DNA of 64,000 nt from Moringa oleifera. Its lineage: Eukaryota; Streptophyta; Magnoliopsida; Brassicales; Moringaceae. A program made the position numbers and the translations under genes. Positions within the stretch are counted from its first letter, which is position 1; the number at the start of each line of letters is the position of its first letter. The notes under the pieces were generated by a model. That model searched no databases. It saw only the letters and a list, made by a program, of their open reading frames with translations, and was not told where the DNA came from. Where the stretch lies: positions 8,986,001 to 9,050,000 of the forward strand of contig JAJFZO010000566.1 of the NCBI GenBank assembly GCA_021397835.1. Direction: 5' to 3'. Below, one piece after another: positions 24,101 to 36,269 of the stretch.

Positions 24101-26630
24101 ATAGAAAGACTTCTTGCATCAATAAACTCCTCGATTATGACAGAAAGGGTACTTTTGAGCTAAATCAATCTTGCAGAGGTGATTACTAGGAACTTTACAC
24201 TCAATGGAACGGGAAAATGAAGACTAAATCTACTTTGAAACCGATTCGAGATACCATAAGAACGATCGGGTGGTGAGCAAGAATAGTATAAACATTAAGA
24301 TATGCTTATCTAAAGATGCGTCAAAGTATACCTATGAAAGTAGATTACAAGGGTTAAGCACCAATGCATTACTAAAAAACCAACCAGAATAACATTTCAA
24401 GGGGTGTGGAAAGACGATCTTATTATCTATAGGTAAGAAAACCACATGGGAAAAGAATCCTAAGGGAAGTTTCTCACTAGTGTTTTGCCTCATCACTGAT
24501 CATTGTATTACTACCGTCAATAAATTGCCCTAAAGTGGCTTCGGATGACCTCAAGTGTGGTCAAAGGCCCTGATAAGGCGTTGTATTTTTCTTGCTCAAA
24601 GAATCTATGAAGAAAACGTCCCATTACGAATTCCTATCCCATTAATAAAATATAGATAAGGGTTATTTTTGTTCAAAGTTTAACTTTTAAAGCATAACAT
24701 TGGAAAAATATATATATTTAGCTCTCAACTTTTTTCTTTGATAGATTTTCCTTTCAAAAGAGGTTTTACCTGACCCATTATGTCCTTTGTTCAATACATA
24801 TTTCCAAGGGTGAGAACCTTAAATTGAACATCTTTTCTTCTACTTACACCACTTTTTTTTTACCTTATCCACCTTTTTTGAGGAATACTAGATCCAGAGA
24901 TGAATTAGTGGATCACAAGGCTAAGTCAAAGGATGTCTGAACCTTCTTTAGTAGTGAGCCATACTTTTTAGCAAGGGCTTCAAGATCATAGTAATGCCTA
25001 CCAAAACTTTTCGTGGGTACAAATGTCATGTTTGAAGCTGCTTTCTCAAGACACCATGGAAAATATCGCTGATGAACTTAATCTTTAAGTGTGAAATGAT
25101 TAATTTCCTCATCTTTTTGATCCTAAGATCATATAGGTAAAAAATTGTCACTTCTTAGTTAATGAAAGCCCTTATTAAGAAAGTAAGCCAAGAGCCACTC
25201 ATTTAAGCCAATAGATTCAAATTCTACTTTGCTTGTGCATGAAGCAACATGTTTAAACTATAATGTGAAATCTTTGTTCTCCTTATCATTTTCAATTAAG
25301 GGTTAACTTTGCTAGGTAAGAGGACCACTATTGGGATTATTCAACTACTAATTGATGACCAAGGGACTACTATTCTCCCTCCACTATTGATATTGGCTTT
25401 CTTGTTGATAGAATCGCAAAGGGTGTAGTTTGGTTATATATCCCATTAACTAGAAGATGGCGAAGCACATCCATCACCCAATCATGCAAAGGTTGAACTA
25501 AGGTCTGTTTGCAATGGCAAAGACCCTCATCTTTCCATTATCTTTTAGCTTGATTTTGAACTTACACCTAAGTAAGACATTTACTGTAAGACTCGTTTCA
25601 TGTCAACCGCTCATCTTTTTTAAAAAAAACTTGTAGTTTTCCTTCTTACCTATATATATATATTAACTTTTTGGTTAGATTGAATAAGGACTTCTATAAA
25701 GATCTTTCCACTCATTCATCATATTCAAAGTCGAAGTCATAGCATGGGATGCTTGAAAAAAATAAGGAGAATTGACTTCAAGGTGGCGCTAAAATATGGT
25801 CATTTATCATATAAAAAAAGAGATCCACGAGCCTATTGATTGACCATAAATGCGAATCGAGTGACTACTATCTAAAAGAAGATAAATGGTTCTTTATTGT
25901 TCAAGGGCAAAGGGAGAACATATAATAGCTTGCCTAACTCTCGTATTTCCCACATAGTCCATAAGTCAAACTATCGATTCTCTTAATTAAATAATAAGGA
26001 GATTTTTTCTCTTTTCTCGGTATGTTGCTTTGTGCGCTAAGAGTGCATCATCGAGGCAAGGCAAAAATTAACATATGATTATCATTAAGGCCCTTTTCTT
26101 TTTTCCATTATTTATGTCCAGTCCATTGTGGGCATGTTTTTCTAAGGCTTATCTAGGGCTTTTACTCTAGGGCATCTAATTCCTCTTCTTTCCTTGCTAT
26201 CGATTTCACATCAAGAGCTGTTCCTTCGTGTTCAAGGTCATCGGATGTGAGATCTTCTTTTGACTTTGAGAAATAGATCGAATGGGGGCCTAACCTCAAC
26301 TCACCTCTTTATCTATAAAAAGCCCTTCCTGAAGGAGAGTGAAAGCTTTAAGATGAGTATTTCTTAAATTCAAATATTTATTCTCATCTTGATCCATTAT
26401 GAAATTTTCAAAATCTATAAAAACATTAATGGAAAGGGCTCATCATGATCTTCTCAAGGACCAGAAGGTGCCAAAGTGGCATGATAGGCAGGGGATCCAT
26501 AGGTTTTTGTGAAAGGGATGCTTTTATCATGTTATTACTAAAAACAAAAATTGAATTCCTCTATGTAATTCGATTTATCCACACTTCCATTCATTCCCTT
26601 GCAAAAAAAGGCTAACTACTTACTGGCTAG
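18158..26630. other. Long unassigned stretch upstream of nad1 exon 4
   Basis: I recognise no gene in these 8.5 kb. The longest open frame is 110 codons at 22,200-22,532 (plus), without motif. Two adjoining minus-strand frames at 19,327-19,572 and 19,576-19,809 are also unassigned. The 3' portion just before 26,631 must hold the 3' half of nad1 intron 3 if the mitochondrial arrangement is kept. The style (many short AAGCTTGC/CTTACTT words, stops in all frames) suits decayed mitochondrial spacer. Confidence 0.5.
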
Positions 26631-26666
26631 GAGCTGTATGAGCAATAACATCCATGTACACTTTTG
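26631..26666 (+). other. nad1: Domain V of the nad1 intron 3 acceptor half (group II), decayed
   Basis: The stretch begins GAGCTGTATGAGC and continues to the counterpart of the CACGTACGGTT arm, in the position where a group II intron domain V must lie, about 50 bp before nad1 exon 4. In plant mitochondria this intron is trans-spliced in many lineages. Several base pairs are lost, in keeping with a nuclear relic. Confidence 0.6.
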
Positions 26667-26712
26667 TGAAAAGGATGGTGGATAGAAATGGCCTTGTTGT
26701 ACCTTACTTTCA

Positions 26713-26774
26713 TCTTCAATGGGGGTCTGTTCTTTTTTTTTTTCAGAATAGTATGCCAATATGATCTTAATGAG
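26713..26774 (+). pseudogene. nad1: nad1 exon 4 relic (NADH dehydrogenase subunit 1)
   Basis: NAD1 is a membrane subunit of mitochondrial complex I. The exon is read as TCTTCAATGG at its start and ATGCCAATATGATCTTAATG near its end, followed directly by GTGTAG, the expected group II donor. The family exon is 59 nt; here it is 62 nt because of small insertions in the G- and T-runs, so the frame is broken. Intron 4 with matR follows, and exon 5 lies 3.3 kb downstream, so the mitochondrial gene order is preserved. Confidence 0.85.
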
Positions 26775-29700
26775 GTGTAGAGCTTTGCATCTAACATTCA
26801 TTGGGCTTTCCTCTTTGGGAGTCTGTGTCTTGGCTTGTGTAATAAACCCCTTTGGGTGAAAACTAGTGATAGATGGTCCAACGGAGCTTTCAGAGAAGGG
26901 TAGCCTAGTGTGCAAGCACAACAATGAATCATAGTAAACCCTTAAATGACCAATCTAAGGTAAAGGGGAGATCTTCAGTAATGGTGACCTTTTCACTTTT
27001 CCATGAATTGATGCATGTACTAGATGCTCATATGGGAAAGCCTCATAGCTTGAGTTTGGAAGCAAGGGGGTTATTTTGAGAAATCCTTTCTTTCTCGTCC
27101 ACTTTGGTAAGGGGTGCAAACACATCCATGTGGATTACAAGTGATGGATACAAGAATGGCGAGAAAGGGAATAGTACTTGACATCATTCATTTCAATCTT
27201 GGGAGAGGTGTCAAAAATTCTTAAGAACCAAAAATATTGAGCAAAAGGAAACCCTATAAGTCATTAAAAGAATGACAAGGGTCCTTGATTATTAATAAAT
27301 GGAGCAAACAATGAGGTTTGTCCCTCTTTAAAGTATAAAGAAAGAAATAAGGGTCAAACTTTAGATCATTCACAGTAGTTCTACCTATAGAAAAGATCAT
27401 GGAAGAGGCAATTAGAATGGTACTCCAATCCATTTATGATCCTGGGTTTCTAAACACATCGCATTTTCGCTCGCATCCAAGCTGCCACTCAGTCTTAAAA
27501 CGAATAAAAAAATAGTGGGAAATCTCTCATTGGTTTTTAAAATTCGACATTAGAAAGTGTTTTCATACCATTGACTTACATCAACTCATCCCAATCTTTA
27601 AGGAAGAAATCGAAGATCCTAACTTCTTTTACTCTATTTAGAAAGTCATTTCTACCAAACAACTTATAAGCGATAAGAAACATCCTTACTCCGTCACACA
27701 GTGTATTACTATTGGTCCTACCAGACAATATCCATATACATAAGCTCGATTAGGAAATAGGGAGAATTCAATAAAAGTATGAAAGTTTGATTGTTCAGAG
27801 AATTAGATTAGTTTTATTATGGATAAGTCCTATTGATGACTAAGAAAACTCTAGAGAAAAAGCAAGCTTTAACACTCGCAAAATAATAGAGCCATCATTC
27901 TTGGGAGGCTAAAAAGCATCCAATAGAAAGTGGCCTTTCATTCCCTTGTTTCATCGTGGCACACGCCCCTTCTACAAGCACCTTCGTCTCAGGGGCAATT
28001 AGAAAATTCCATCTATTTTACCCTTTCATGGAGCCTTGTCATCTTCCTTAACAAGCACTCAAGCCTCTTTTGCGTTGCTTTTCATCATAAAAATCATCTA
28101 GTTGACCTTGAAGGCGAATTCTATGGTAAAGAATATTGTAATAATAATTAGGCCATGAAAGACCTTATTAAGTATTGCAAAAGAAAAGGCTATTCATAGG
28201 GTTGGGCAAAAAGACAATACTAGTTATTAGATCAAAGAGATGCCTGGCCCATAAGTTGGCCCCCTTAAAAACCCATTACTTAATAAGTATTTGCTAGGCA
28301 TAATATGCTGATGACTTACTATTGAGAATCGTGGGTGTCGTAAATCTTCTCATAGAAATACGAAAATGTATTGCCCATTTTTTATAATCCAACCTGAACC
28401 TCTAGATAGGCTTTGTAGGATCAATAACAGTAGCTACATAAGGTACAATAAAATTCATCAGTACGATCATTCAGGAAGACTCTCCGAGGATGACTCCCAT
28501 GCAACTTTTATAAGGGCTAGAGAATTATCTATGTGTCAAGCATCGTATCTATATAACAACTTGCCATCTACACTTTGTCATTCATGAAAAATTTAGGAAC
28601 CTAGATGATAGTATCTCGATTAAATAACTAAAGAAATGGATGAACAAGATAGGAAGTTTATTGGAAAATGTTTAACTAGTGAAAAAGATTGAGTAAGAAG
28701 TCCCTAAGTGAGCGTATTATAGGGGATTAGCAAGCACATCCTACAAGGATCAAGGGGATTTCATTATTGCATAACTTAGTTCAGAGCAATGCATTATCAG
28801 ATGTTCAACAGGCAGTCTCACAATCGAGCGTGAGTGTTTGAAAGTTATGACTTTATACTCCTATGGGTCAAAAGGTAGCGAGGGAAGAAGGACGACATTG
28901 GTAAGGATCTATCAACAGCGAATTCCCCATGCAGATAAAGGTGTCTATCTAAAAAATACTCTAAGGGCTTTAGGATTGAGATCTCATTAATCAAAGAAGA
29001 CTTTGACCAATCCATGTGGTCTGCTTGATGAATGTTAGCGATAGAGACATCATAAATTAGTCCATGGGAATTATGACAAGTCTTATATCATACTACAGGT
29101 GCCACGATAACCTTTACCAAGTTTAAACGATTATTAACCACTAGATCTACTTATCTATAATATTCACCCTAGCCCATAAGCACAAACCCTCGATGTGGAA
29201 TACAATCCCAAAGTACTCCAATGACTCAAATATAGTAAATCAAAGTGGTCAGCCCCTTATAGAGTTCCCCAACAGCACAGAGCTTAAGAAGGTTAGACCT
29301 GATCGACCTGAACAATAAAGAGCACTTAACTACTAGTCTAATCTGGTAGTTGTTAATTTTTTTTTTCTATTAGTTGTAATGCGAATAGGCATTTACTTAT
29401 GTGATTAGTTGAGTAGGCTTACATTAGTTATCTTCTATAAGGTAGCTAGTTTTGGGGCTTTTCACATCAAAAAGACTATCCGGCTTAGCTTTGTTATTCC
29501 TCATGACATGTATTGTGGTAAACTCGAATTGTCTTTATAGTCTTTCTAATGCTAATGCCTTCTTTCTTCATTCATTTTTTTTAGTTATAGTAGCTTTTGT
29601 GCCAGCAAAATACAGACAGCAAAGCCAAAGTAATATTGAATAAGTAAGAAAAAGCCTTCTTATTAGTAAGGCACTAACGGTCAAGAAAAGGCTCCTTACT

Positions 29701-30032
29701 ATAGGTATACTAACACCTCTTTACTAATATTATGATTTTTACAATCATCCTTTCTCAAAGTTACTTCTTGCTTTAAAAAGATTACAGGGGTGCTTATGGC
29801 TCCTTCTTGGCTTGAAAGTTTGCTTTCGGTGACAAACTTTTACCACTAGCACTTGGACTTGAAAGTAAGCTACAAGTGCCTTAATCAATAAATGAATGAA
29901 AATGCCTACCTAGGAATAAAAAAGGAGGACATGTTGGTTTGAGGGTGTCACGTACGATTCCTTTGAGAAGGGTGTGATAACACCACCTATTAGGCCCGAT
30001 GACTAGTCCACGGAGTTGTATCCTTACTCAGC
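26775..30032 (+). other. nad1: nad1 intron 4 (group II) relic carrying matR
   Basis: The intron spans exon 4 to exon 5, 3.26 kb, and contains the matR reading frame, the arrangement found throughout seed-plant mitochondria. The 5' end is GTGTAG. Near the 3' end, CACGTACGATTC (29,949-29,960) resembles the 3' arm of a domain V, but its 5' arm is eroded. The intron stays colinear without a large insertion, apart from small indels. Confidence 0.8.
27399..29349 (+). pseudogene. matR: matR (intron maturase) pseudogene of mitochondrial origin
   Basis: MatR is a reverse-transcriptase-like maturase that helps splice mitochondrial group II introns. From the ATG at 27,399 the translation shows EEAIRMVLQSIYDP, then KCFHTIDLHQLIPIFKEEI, KSIQ, AFHSLVSSWHTP, FLNKHSSLFCVAF, EFYGKEYCNNN, KYCKRKG, then near the end SDVQQAVSQS, EFPMQIK, YYRCHDNLYQV and IFTLAHKHKPS, ending NNKEHLTTSLIW and TAG. 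The length of 1,951 nt is about that of the intact gene (about 655 codons), so no large deletion has occurred, but there are dozens of stops and several shifts; the longest open piece is 27,930-28,151. Many stops fit C-to-T or G-to-A changes at Arg, Gln and Trp codons. It lies inside nad1 intron 4. Confidence 0.95.
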
Positions 30033-30302
30033 TAGTACGTGCATCTTGCTCTCCCTAGAAGGTTGGCCGCCTAACCTAGATCTTCCCATTTTCAAGAAGA
30101 TCTTAGGCTTGATTTAGTTTAGTATTAAGGTGATTATTTTTTTGCTCTTATATATATATATATATATATATATCATGTAGCATTTCTACAATATCATTAT
30201 GATCAATTAATGGAACTTGGCCAGAAAGTGTTCTTGCCTCTATCATTAGCTTGGGTAGTCCCCGTATCTAGTGTTCTGGTAATCTTACAATGGTTCCTTT
30301 AA
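30033..30302 (+). pseudogene. nad1: nad1 exon 5 relic with internal (TA)n expansion
   Basis: This is the last exon of NAD1. The frame shows LDLPIFKKI, FSIKVI, then [21 protein letters not shown], and ends LVILQWF and TAA at 30,300-30,302. The family exon is 259 nt; here it is 270 nt, mostly because a TA tract has grown at the place of a short native TATATA. The exon starts at TAGTACGTGCATC, aligned without gaps to the native start over 34 positions. Stops (for example after GLI) and substitutions make it nonfunctional. Confidence 0.92.
30149..30173. repeat. (TA)n microsatellite inside nad1 exon 5
   Basis: A TA tract of about 25 bp lies exactly where the native exon encodes Tyr-Ile-Trp (native TATATATGGGTA). 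The coding words resume with CATGTAGCATTTC directly after it. Confidence 0.95.
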
Positions 30303-33130
30303 TTATGTGTGAAGAATTGCTCTTTTGAGGAACGGGAAGGGGCTAGTCCTAAAAAATGCCCATTTATTTATTATTAGGACTATAAATCTTGCTTACCTGT
30401 TTGTAGGAACTTAATAAAGTGGCCAGTAAGCCAATAGATAAGGGGGTCTAATGATGCAGAGAGTAAGGAAAAGCAATAAAGCCATGTTGAACGGATGAAA
30501 AGCTACAACAAAAAGGGTGGCTACCTGCGATGAGACCATTGCGTGGGGGATCTAAGGCAAATAGAGATGAATAGTTCAAAGAAAGCACCACATGCAAAAC
30601 ATTAGATTATATTAGCTCAAACACCCTATTTGGATAAGGGATATTTTCCAACTCTTGTTTACCATTGGGAGTTCAATGGGAGGAAGTGTGCAGTTTACAA
30701 TTTACGATCTTCTTGTAGTTCGCATATGTGTAAGCCTTAAACATCTTCCTTTCTTGTATGTAAGCGCTTTAAGGAGAGTGAAGTATTCTCAAATGGGAGG
30801 ATTGAACAGCCTTGTTTTAAAGTTTGAAGTTTTGACTTTCAATTAACGCTTTCAATTATCAGTAGAACTAACTATAAGCCATTTTTATTTAACAAAAACA
30901 TGAGTTTTAAATCCCTTAAGTTGTGTTATACTTTTGAGCTCCTTTATTATTCTTTGTAAGATAGGGTGCTTCAGAGTTTGCATCATTTACTGCCTTTAAG
31001 TCTCTTTATTAATAGGGTTATTGGGAATTAATCCCCCTTTGAAAGCAAACCATAAATAATCAAGGGCCAGATTGAAATCTATGGAATTGCCCTAGCATTG
31101 ATTTAAAGATCCTTCTTGAATAAAATGATTCAAAATAAGGTCAAACCTTCAATTAATATTTATCAAGACATGTTAATGTAATGAAAAATGAATCAATAAC
31201 AATATGCTAGATCAAGGGCTTACTGACAATAAAAGGCCATTAGAAGCAGCAAAATTGGGCACAGATTATGCTATTAATCATACTACTAAACCTTATGATC
31301 AATTAGATTTTGGTATAGCTAAGATCTTTGGAAAAATCAAAGGCAAAGAAAAACACTTTAAGGAAGAAAAGATGTTAATACTATGAGCAACTATGTCAAT
31401 GACTTATGAAACGCTTTTAGGTAGACAGTTGACATATGATTAAGATAGACTAATCTCTTGTAGGATAAAATATGCAATCAAAGTAAAGAATGACTATAAC
31501 CAAGGGTGATTGTCAAGAAAATGACACAACATCCTCTAAGAAAATAGTCATGCCACTTATCTTTCCCTAAATACAATTGGAAAATATGGCTGTAAACATT
31601 ATGGAAGGACTTTGAAGGCTTCAAGCAATAGCATTAATGCAATAAAAAAGTGTGGGAAACTCTATTCTAAAGGAATTTGATGCCTATCCTTTTTTTCGTA
31701 TCTATTGAAAAATAAAAAAGTCATACTTTATAGGGAGTCAAGCACCTAGAAGAGCCTATCTTGATCATGCTATCAAAAATACTAAAGATACGTTGGTCTA
31801 GCCCTAAAAAAAAATGATTTTAGGGCAGCACATGACTATTATAACCTATAATCTTCAATTAATTTCATGAGCCAGATGTAAAAGGTTCCATTTTCAGGGC
31901 AGTGGAGGTAGGAACCACATTCGCCAATGCAATGTTAAAGGTCTGTGATGGACAAGAATGCCAATTAGACTTAAAATATGTGAGAGTCTTCACCAAAAAA
32001 AGAAATATGCCCATGATTGTAGTAGTTAATCAATTGCTCAAATCCCTAAAAAATACAAGACCTTTAGAGGGAAGTTTATAAGGTTGAGGTTCTCAAAGAG
32101 GCTTGACTAATAGGGAGAGGGTCTTCTCAATAGGCCAAATCTAATAGAAAAAAAGTCATAGCTACTTTATATAAGTGCTTTCGAAGATGAAGAAACAAAG
32201 CCACTATGCTGAAATCACATTGACGCTTAAGATATAGCTCTTTTTATTTCTTTTAATTTATTTTCCTAAAAAAAGGAAAGGAAAGGAAAATGAAAAAGAC
32301 AAAAAAAAGGAGAAATCCCCACGAAAAAATTGGAAAAGTCTGTATACTCAATCAAATGAAGAAAAGCATTGAAGAACAGTCAATTAAAGTAAGAAGAGGT
32401 CAGCGCCTCTTTAAGAATAAAAAAACTATGAATAGTTACTATGATTACTCTATTTCACAAATTTGCCAATGGAGTACCACAACATTGGACTAGAATGAGA
32501 GAGGTAAACCCAAGTAATGATGAAACAACCTAATCCCAAACAAATACTTATAGCATCAAAGAGAGGCAGCCAGATGCAAGCAAAGGAAATTCCTGTGAAT
32601 GACAAAATGGTCAGAGGGTGTAGAGATTTAGCCCATGCAAAGAGTGTCTTGAATAAAGTGGATAAACTCGCTTTTAGACGTCAAGGAAAGGGATAAGATA
32701 CCATAATTTGCAAATATAACGAGAAGATCAAAAACCAATAACACATTGTTGAAAGTAACAGAAATAGTACAATTTTGAGAGTAAAGGCTAATGAAGGGAA
32801 ATCAAGTACCTTTGGATCTAATATGGAAAGTAGTTGCAACAAATAACCTTCAGATCTCGAGAAGTAAGATAAAAAATAAAATAATAAAAACTAATTCTTA
32901 ATAAAAGGCATAAGAAAGAGAAAAAGGTTTTTATATAAAAGAGAGACGAAAAAGAGGAGCTAGGGATAGAAAAGCCAATAAAAAATATTTATCTTGCTAG
33001 TGGACTATAAAAATTATCAACCCAAAGACAAGATACACAAACAAGTCCATCAAAATGAGATAATGATACAAATATTATCAGGTTAAGCCAATGGGATACC
33101 AAAAAGGTAAGGCAACTTAATAGGGAGATG
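30303..33130. other. Unassigned stretch downstream of nad1
   Basis: No gene recognised. Small open frames at 30,655-30,846, 31,204-31,386 and 32,290-32,493 (lysine-rich) lack family features. The 31.5-33.0 kb part is unusually A-rich on the plus strand. Confidence 0.5.
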
Positions 33131-34265
33131 GCGCTCTTTTGCGCTGTATCGTAGAGCTCTTATTACTCGAGTCATAGAACTTGAAAGACTCATTAGCATG
33201 CAAGTTGATAAAAGCTAAAGGCAAAATGTGAAGGTACGAGTTTGAAGTGTCTATAAGCTTAAAGCATATAGGGGCAGCAAACACTTATTAGTAAAGTAAA
33301 GCTCCAAAAAAATGAAAGATTAACCTGTAGTGTGGACATGACTCGACTAAGAAAAGATCTACTCTGAAAAATAAGACTAGTAATAATGGTATAAAAATAG
33401 CAACTATACTAGCATTTGCTCAAACCTCAGCAAGTGCATTTTTCAGACAATGATATCCATACTCTCTGTTGGGGTGCTTAGGCTTGTAAATGAGTTTTTC
33501 TTTTTCAAAAAGGTTTTGAGTTTTTGCATCTTCTCTTAGAAAGGAATGAACTAAGTTAAGTAAGTAGTCATCAAGCGTATCTTCCTAGAAAGATTGCTAA
33601 GCTTGCAAGTATAAGTACGCATGAAAAAAGAGCAAGCAACTTACTTACAAAAGAAGAAAGGGCAAGAATTAATTCAAAAACTCATGGATAAAATGGTTGG
33701 TTTAGGACATCGAAGAAGGGATTACCTTCATTGAACTTAAGTGGTTGATAGAAAGTTAAAGTAGTACAAAGAAATAAGAGAAAAAAGGCAAGTAGATTGG
33801 CTTTAAGAAAGGCTAAGGTTACTTTTATATTGGTTGAATTCGCCACTAAGTGGAATCAGACCTTCGACTCTCGATTGCTGCTTGATTACCTCTATTGCTT
33901 GCACTAAGCTTTCTTCACTTTTAGTTTCCCACTAAATCATAGCAAATCAATAACACAGTAGCCATTTTTTAAACCTGCCCATTAGCTTAGTAGTTGAAGA
34001 CCTGTCATGTTTCGCTCTTCCTACTTAATCTTGCAAGTCAATACTTCTTGCTTTGATGGCTATCACTGCAATAGTTGGAATTAGTTGGTCGCTTGGTTGA
34101 TTGGAAGAACTATTGCTTTTTTTTTAGCTTGACTAATCATCTAGCAATGAGTTGCTTGAATCTAAAATCCTTAACAAGTACGATTGGCCAACACAATTAC
34201 TTCGCTTCCCCACTACCCACCCTTTTTGAATAAGCTCTTTCTATCCATCCTTTCCCTTACTTCCC
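33131..34265. repeat. Spacer H, copy 1
   Basis: This spacer matches 39,897-41,079 throughout (for example GATGGCTATCACTGCAATAG in both). No gene is seen in it. H2 is ~50 bp longer because of small insertions. It is probably mitochondrial-type spacer, but there is no diagnostic gene. Confidence 0.85.
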
Positions 34266-34387
34266 CACTAAAATAACCAAATTTAGCTACTAATAAATGG
34301 GTCACTATATTAATGATCGATTTACGTCTGTCACTAAAAATAGTGATAGAATAATATTCGTCGCTACTAAAACGATAGATTCTTGTC

Positions 34388-34406
34388 TGTCGCTAGTTTA
34401 GCGACA
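34388..34406. repeat. Perfect inverted repeat in the sub-terminal array
   Basis: TGTCGCTAGTTTAGCGACA has perfect 8-bp arms with a 3-bp centre. It is made of two facing copies of the sub-terminal word of the CACTA element. In C2 the same place (about 41,202) has lost the perfect symmetry by substitutions. Confidence 0.9.
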
Positions 34407-34631
34407 AATTTTATTCTGTTGCTATTTTAGTGACAGACTAACATCTGTTACAAATTGATTAGTAACTAATAGAACTGTCATTAATACAATTAATTTTTTG
34501 TAAAAAAATAATTTTAAATATAACTAAAAAGATAAAATAAACTAAAATTTATAAAACATCATAAATACAAGATAATATGTTATATTCTCGTGAAATACAA
34601 TATGCAAATAAAAAATTACATTTAATTATTA

Positions 34632-34830
34632 GGCGGTGCTGGGGTCCGCTTCCCAAAAAGAAAGCCTCCATCCTATGAATTCACTTATTCATATGAAGCT
34701 CTCTCTGTAAGTGCTTTTGCAATACGATCTCGAAGCATATGCGATCATGCTCCCTCACCTTGCGCTCCTCCTCCAATCTCTCTTCGAAAGTCCTACGTTC
34801 TTCCTCTCCATACACTCCTTCATAGAATGA
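34632..34830 (-). pseudogene. C-terminal coiled-coil remnant of a CACTA transposon protein
   Basis: On the minus strand the translation contains EERRTFEERLEEERKVREHD and LQKHLQRELHMNK, a charged heptad-like helix. The copy in C2 (41,492-41,690) is less decayed and reads with EEYRTLEERLEE and RIRRMEALILGSEP. Such a glutamate/arginine-rich coiled coil typically closes the Transposase_24-type proteins of plant CACTA elements. It is the only recognisable coding part of C1, and shows that C1 is an internal deletion derivative. The exact exon start and the final codons are uncertain. Confidence 0.6.
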
Positions 34831-35019
34831 ACAACAAATTACACACGTGTTGTACATAAATGTTACATTTCTAAACTGTTCGATCTAGACAATTCAAGAA
34901 TTGTTATTGAACAATTTATTTTGATGCATGTACAAACACGCGACGAACAATATATGTTCAGTAATAATTCTCAAATGGTGTATCTAAAGAATATGTGTGA
35001 AGTCTAACTTTGCTAATAG

Positions 35020-35790
35020 TAATACTTTATGATTATCATATAATAGATTAATTTAATTAATTAACATATAAATAAATTTACTCAACATTAGTAATAATCA
35101 TCTATATGTAAATATGTAATTAACATAAACTAAATTTATTTGAAAAAATAAAGTTAACAACTCCAAAATTTAATCAACATCTAAGTAAATTAATTTTCAT
35201 AAAAAATCTAATTAATTAAATTATTTATGTCATGAAATGACAATGTAATTAAACTATTATCTATGTAATCAATAACAAATTAACTAATTTTACTAATAAA
35301 TAAAATTAAAAATTCTAAAATTTAATTAATATCTAACTAATTTAAATTTTATAAAAATCTAATTAAATTATTTATTTCAAATTATATTCTAATTAAATTG
35401 TTATCTATCTAATTTAATATAAATAAAATTTTTTATTATCCTATAAAATTAATAATTACATAATTTAATTAATACCTAACTAATTTAAATTCCTTAAAAC
35501 TCTAATCAACTTATTTATCTTATATCATAAACTAATTAGATTATTTTTTAAATAATCTAACATAAACTAAATTTCTTAATAAATAAAATTAATAATTATA
35601 AAATTTAATAAATATCTAACTAATTTAAATTTCATAAAAATCTAATTAAAATATTTGTCTTAAATTATAATCAAATTCATCAATTACCTAATAATATACC
35701 ATAAATTAAATTTATTAAAACATATAATAAATAACAAAAAAATTTATTTAAAATCTAAAATATTTTTATAATTATCAAATCTAATCATAA
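35020..35790. repeat. AT-rich tandem repeats, period about 140-152 bp, in C1
   Basis: The word AAAATTTAAT followed by a TCTAACTAATTTAAAT-like phrase recurs at 35,165, 35,317, 35,460 and 35,600, spacings of 152, 143 and 140 bp. The units are degenerate. The same array occurs in C2 at about 41,870-42,650. Confidence 0.75.
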
Positions 35791-36269
35791 TATTCCTATA
35801 CAAAATTTTTCAATCATTAATATCATCATCAATAATTTCAACAAATAACTACACAAATTATTAAGTAAAGAGGAAAGAGAACATAGCTGTTCATAGTGGA
35901 GAAAATAGAGGAGAAAATGGCACACACCAAAATGCTGAGCAGGGAGAGAGTGGTAAAGACTTGGCTTTGAGATAGCAAGATAAATAGAGGAAAGATGGTG
36001 TCGTTCGCTGAGCAGGGAGATGAAATGAAAAATTTGAGAATCGTGTGTATAGATAGATGTAGAGATAATAATGAAGTTAGAGGAAAAATAAAGCTAGCGA
36101 AAAGGGAATAGTTTGAGAAGATAAAAGTAGAGACAACAATAGAAATAGGGGGAGAGGAAACGGCACTCGCGTGAAACGAAAAAAAAAATTAGGGTTTTAA
36201 TTTATAAGCACTTAGTTGAAAGTAAGTGGCGGTCGCTAGAAGTGAAATCTAGTGATGAAAATGCAATCC
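35791..36269. other. Purine-rich unique segment of C1
   Basis: No gene seen. The segment is rich in GAGAGA-like words (GGAGAAAATAGAGGAG) and contains TTAGGGTTTTAATTTATAAG, which resembles a plant 5' untranslated or promoter-proximal region. It may be the promoter end of the ancestral CACTA element, or of a captured gene. The C2 counterpart is 42,655-43,100. Confidence 0.35.

Noticed and set aside
27399..29349. Reverse-transcriptase-like sequence as a mobile retroelement
   Set aside because: The words and the position inside nad1 intron 4 identify it as matR, a resident maturase.
31204..32493. Lysine-rich open frames as retrotransposon gag or ribosomal protein
   Set aside because: The lysines come from A-rich composition; no zinc knuckle or ribosomal motif is visible.
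35020..35790. CRISPR-like array
   Set aside because: Units are ~140-152 bp, AT-rich and degenerate, without short conserved repeats and unique spacers; the genome is a plant's.
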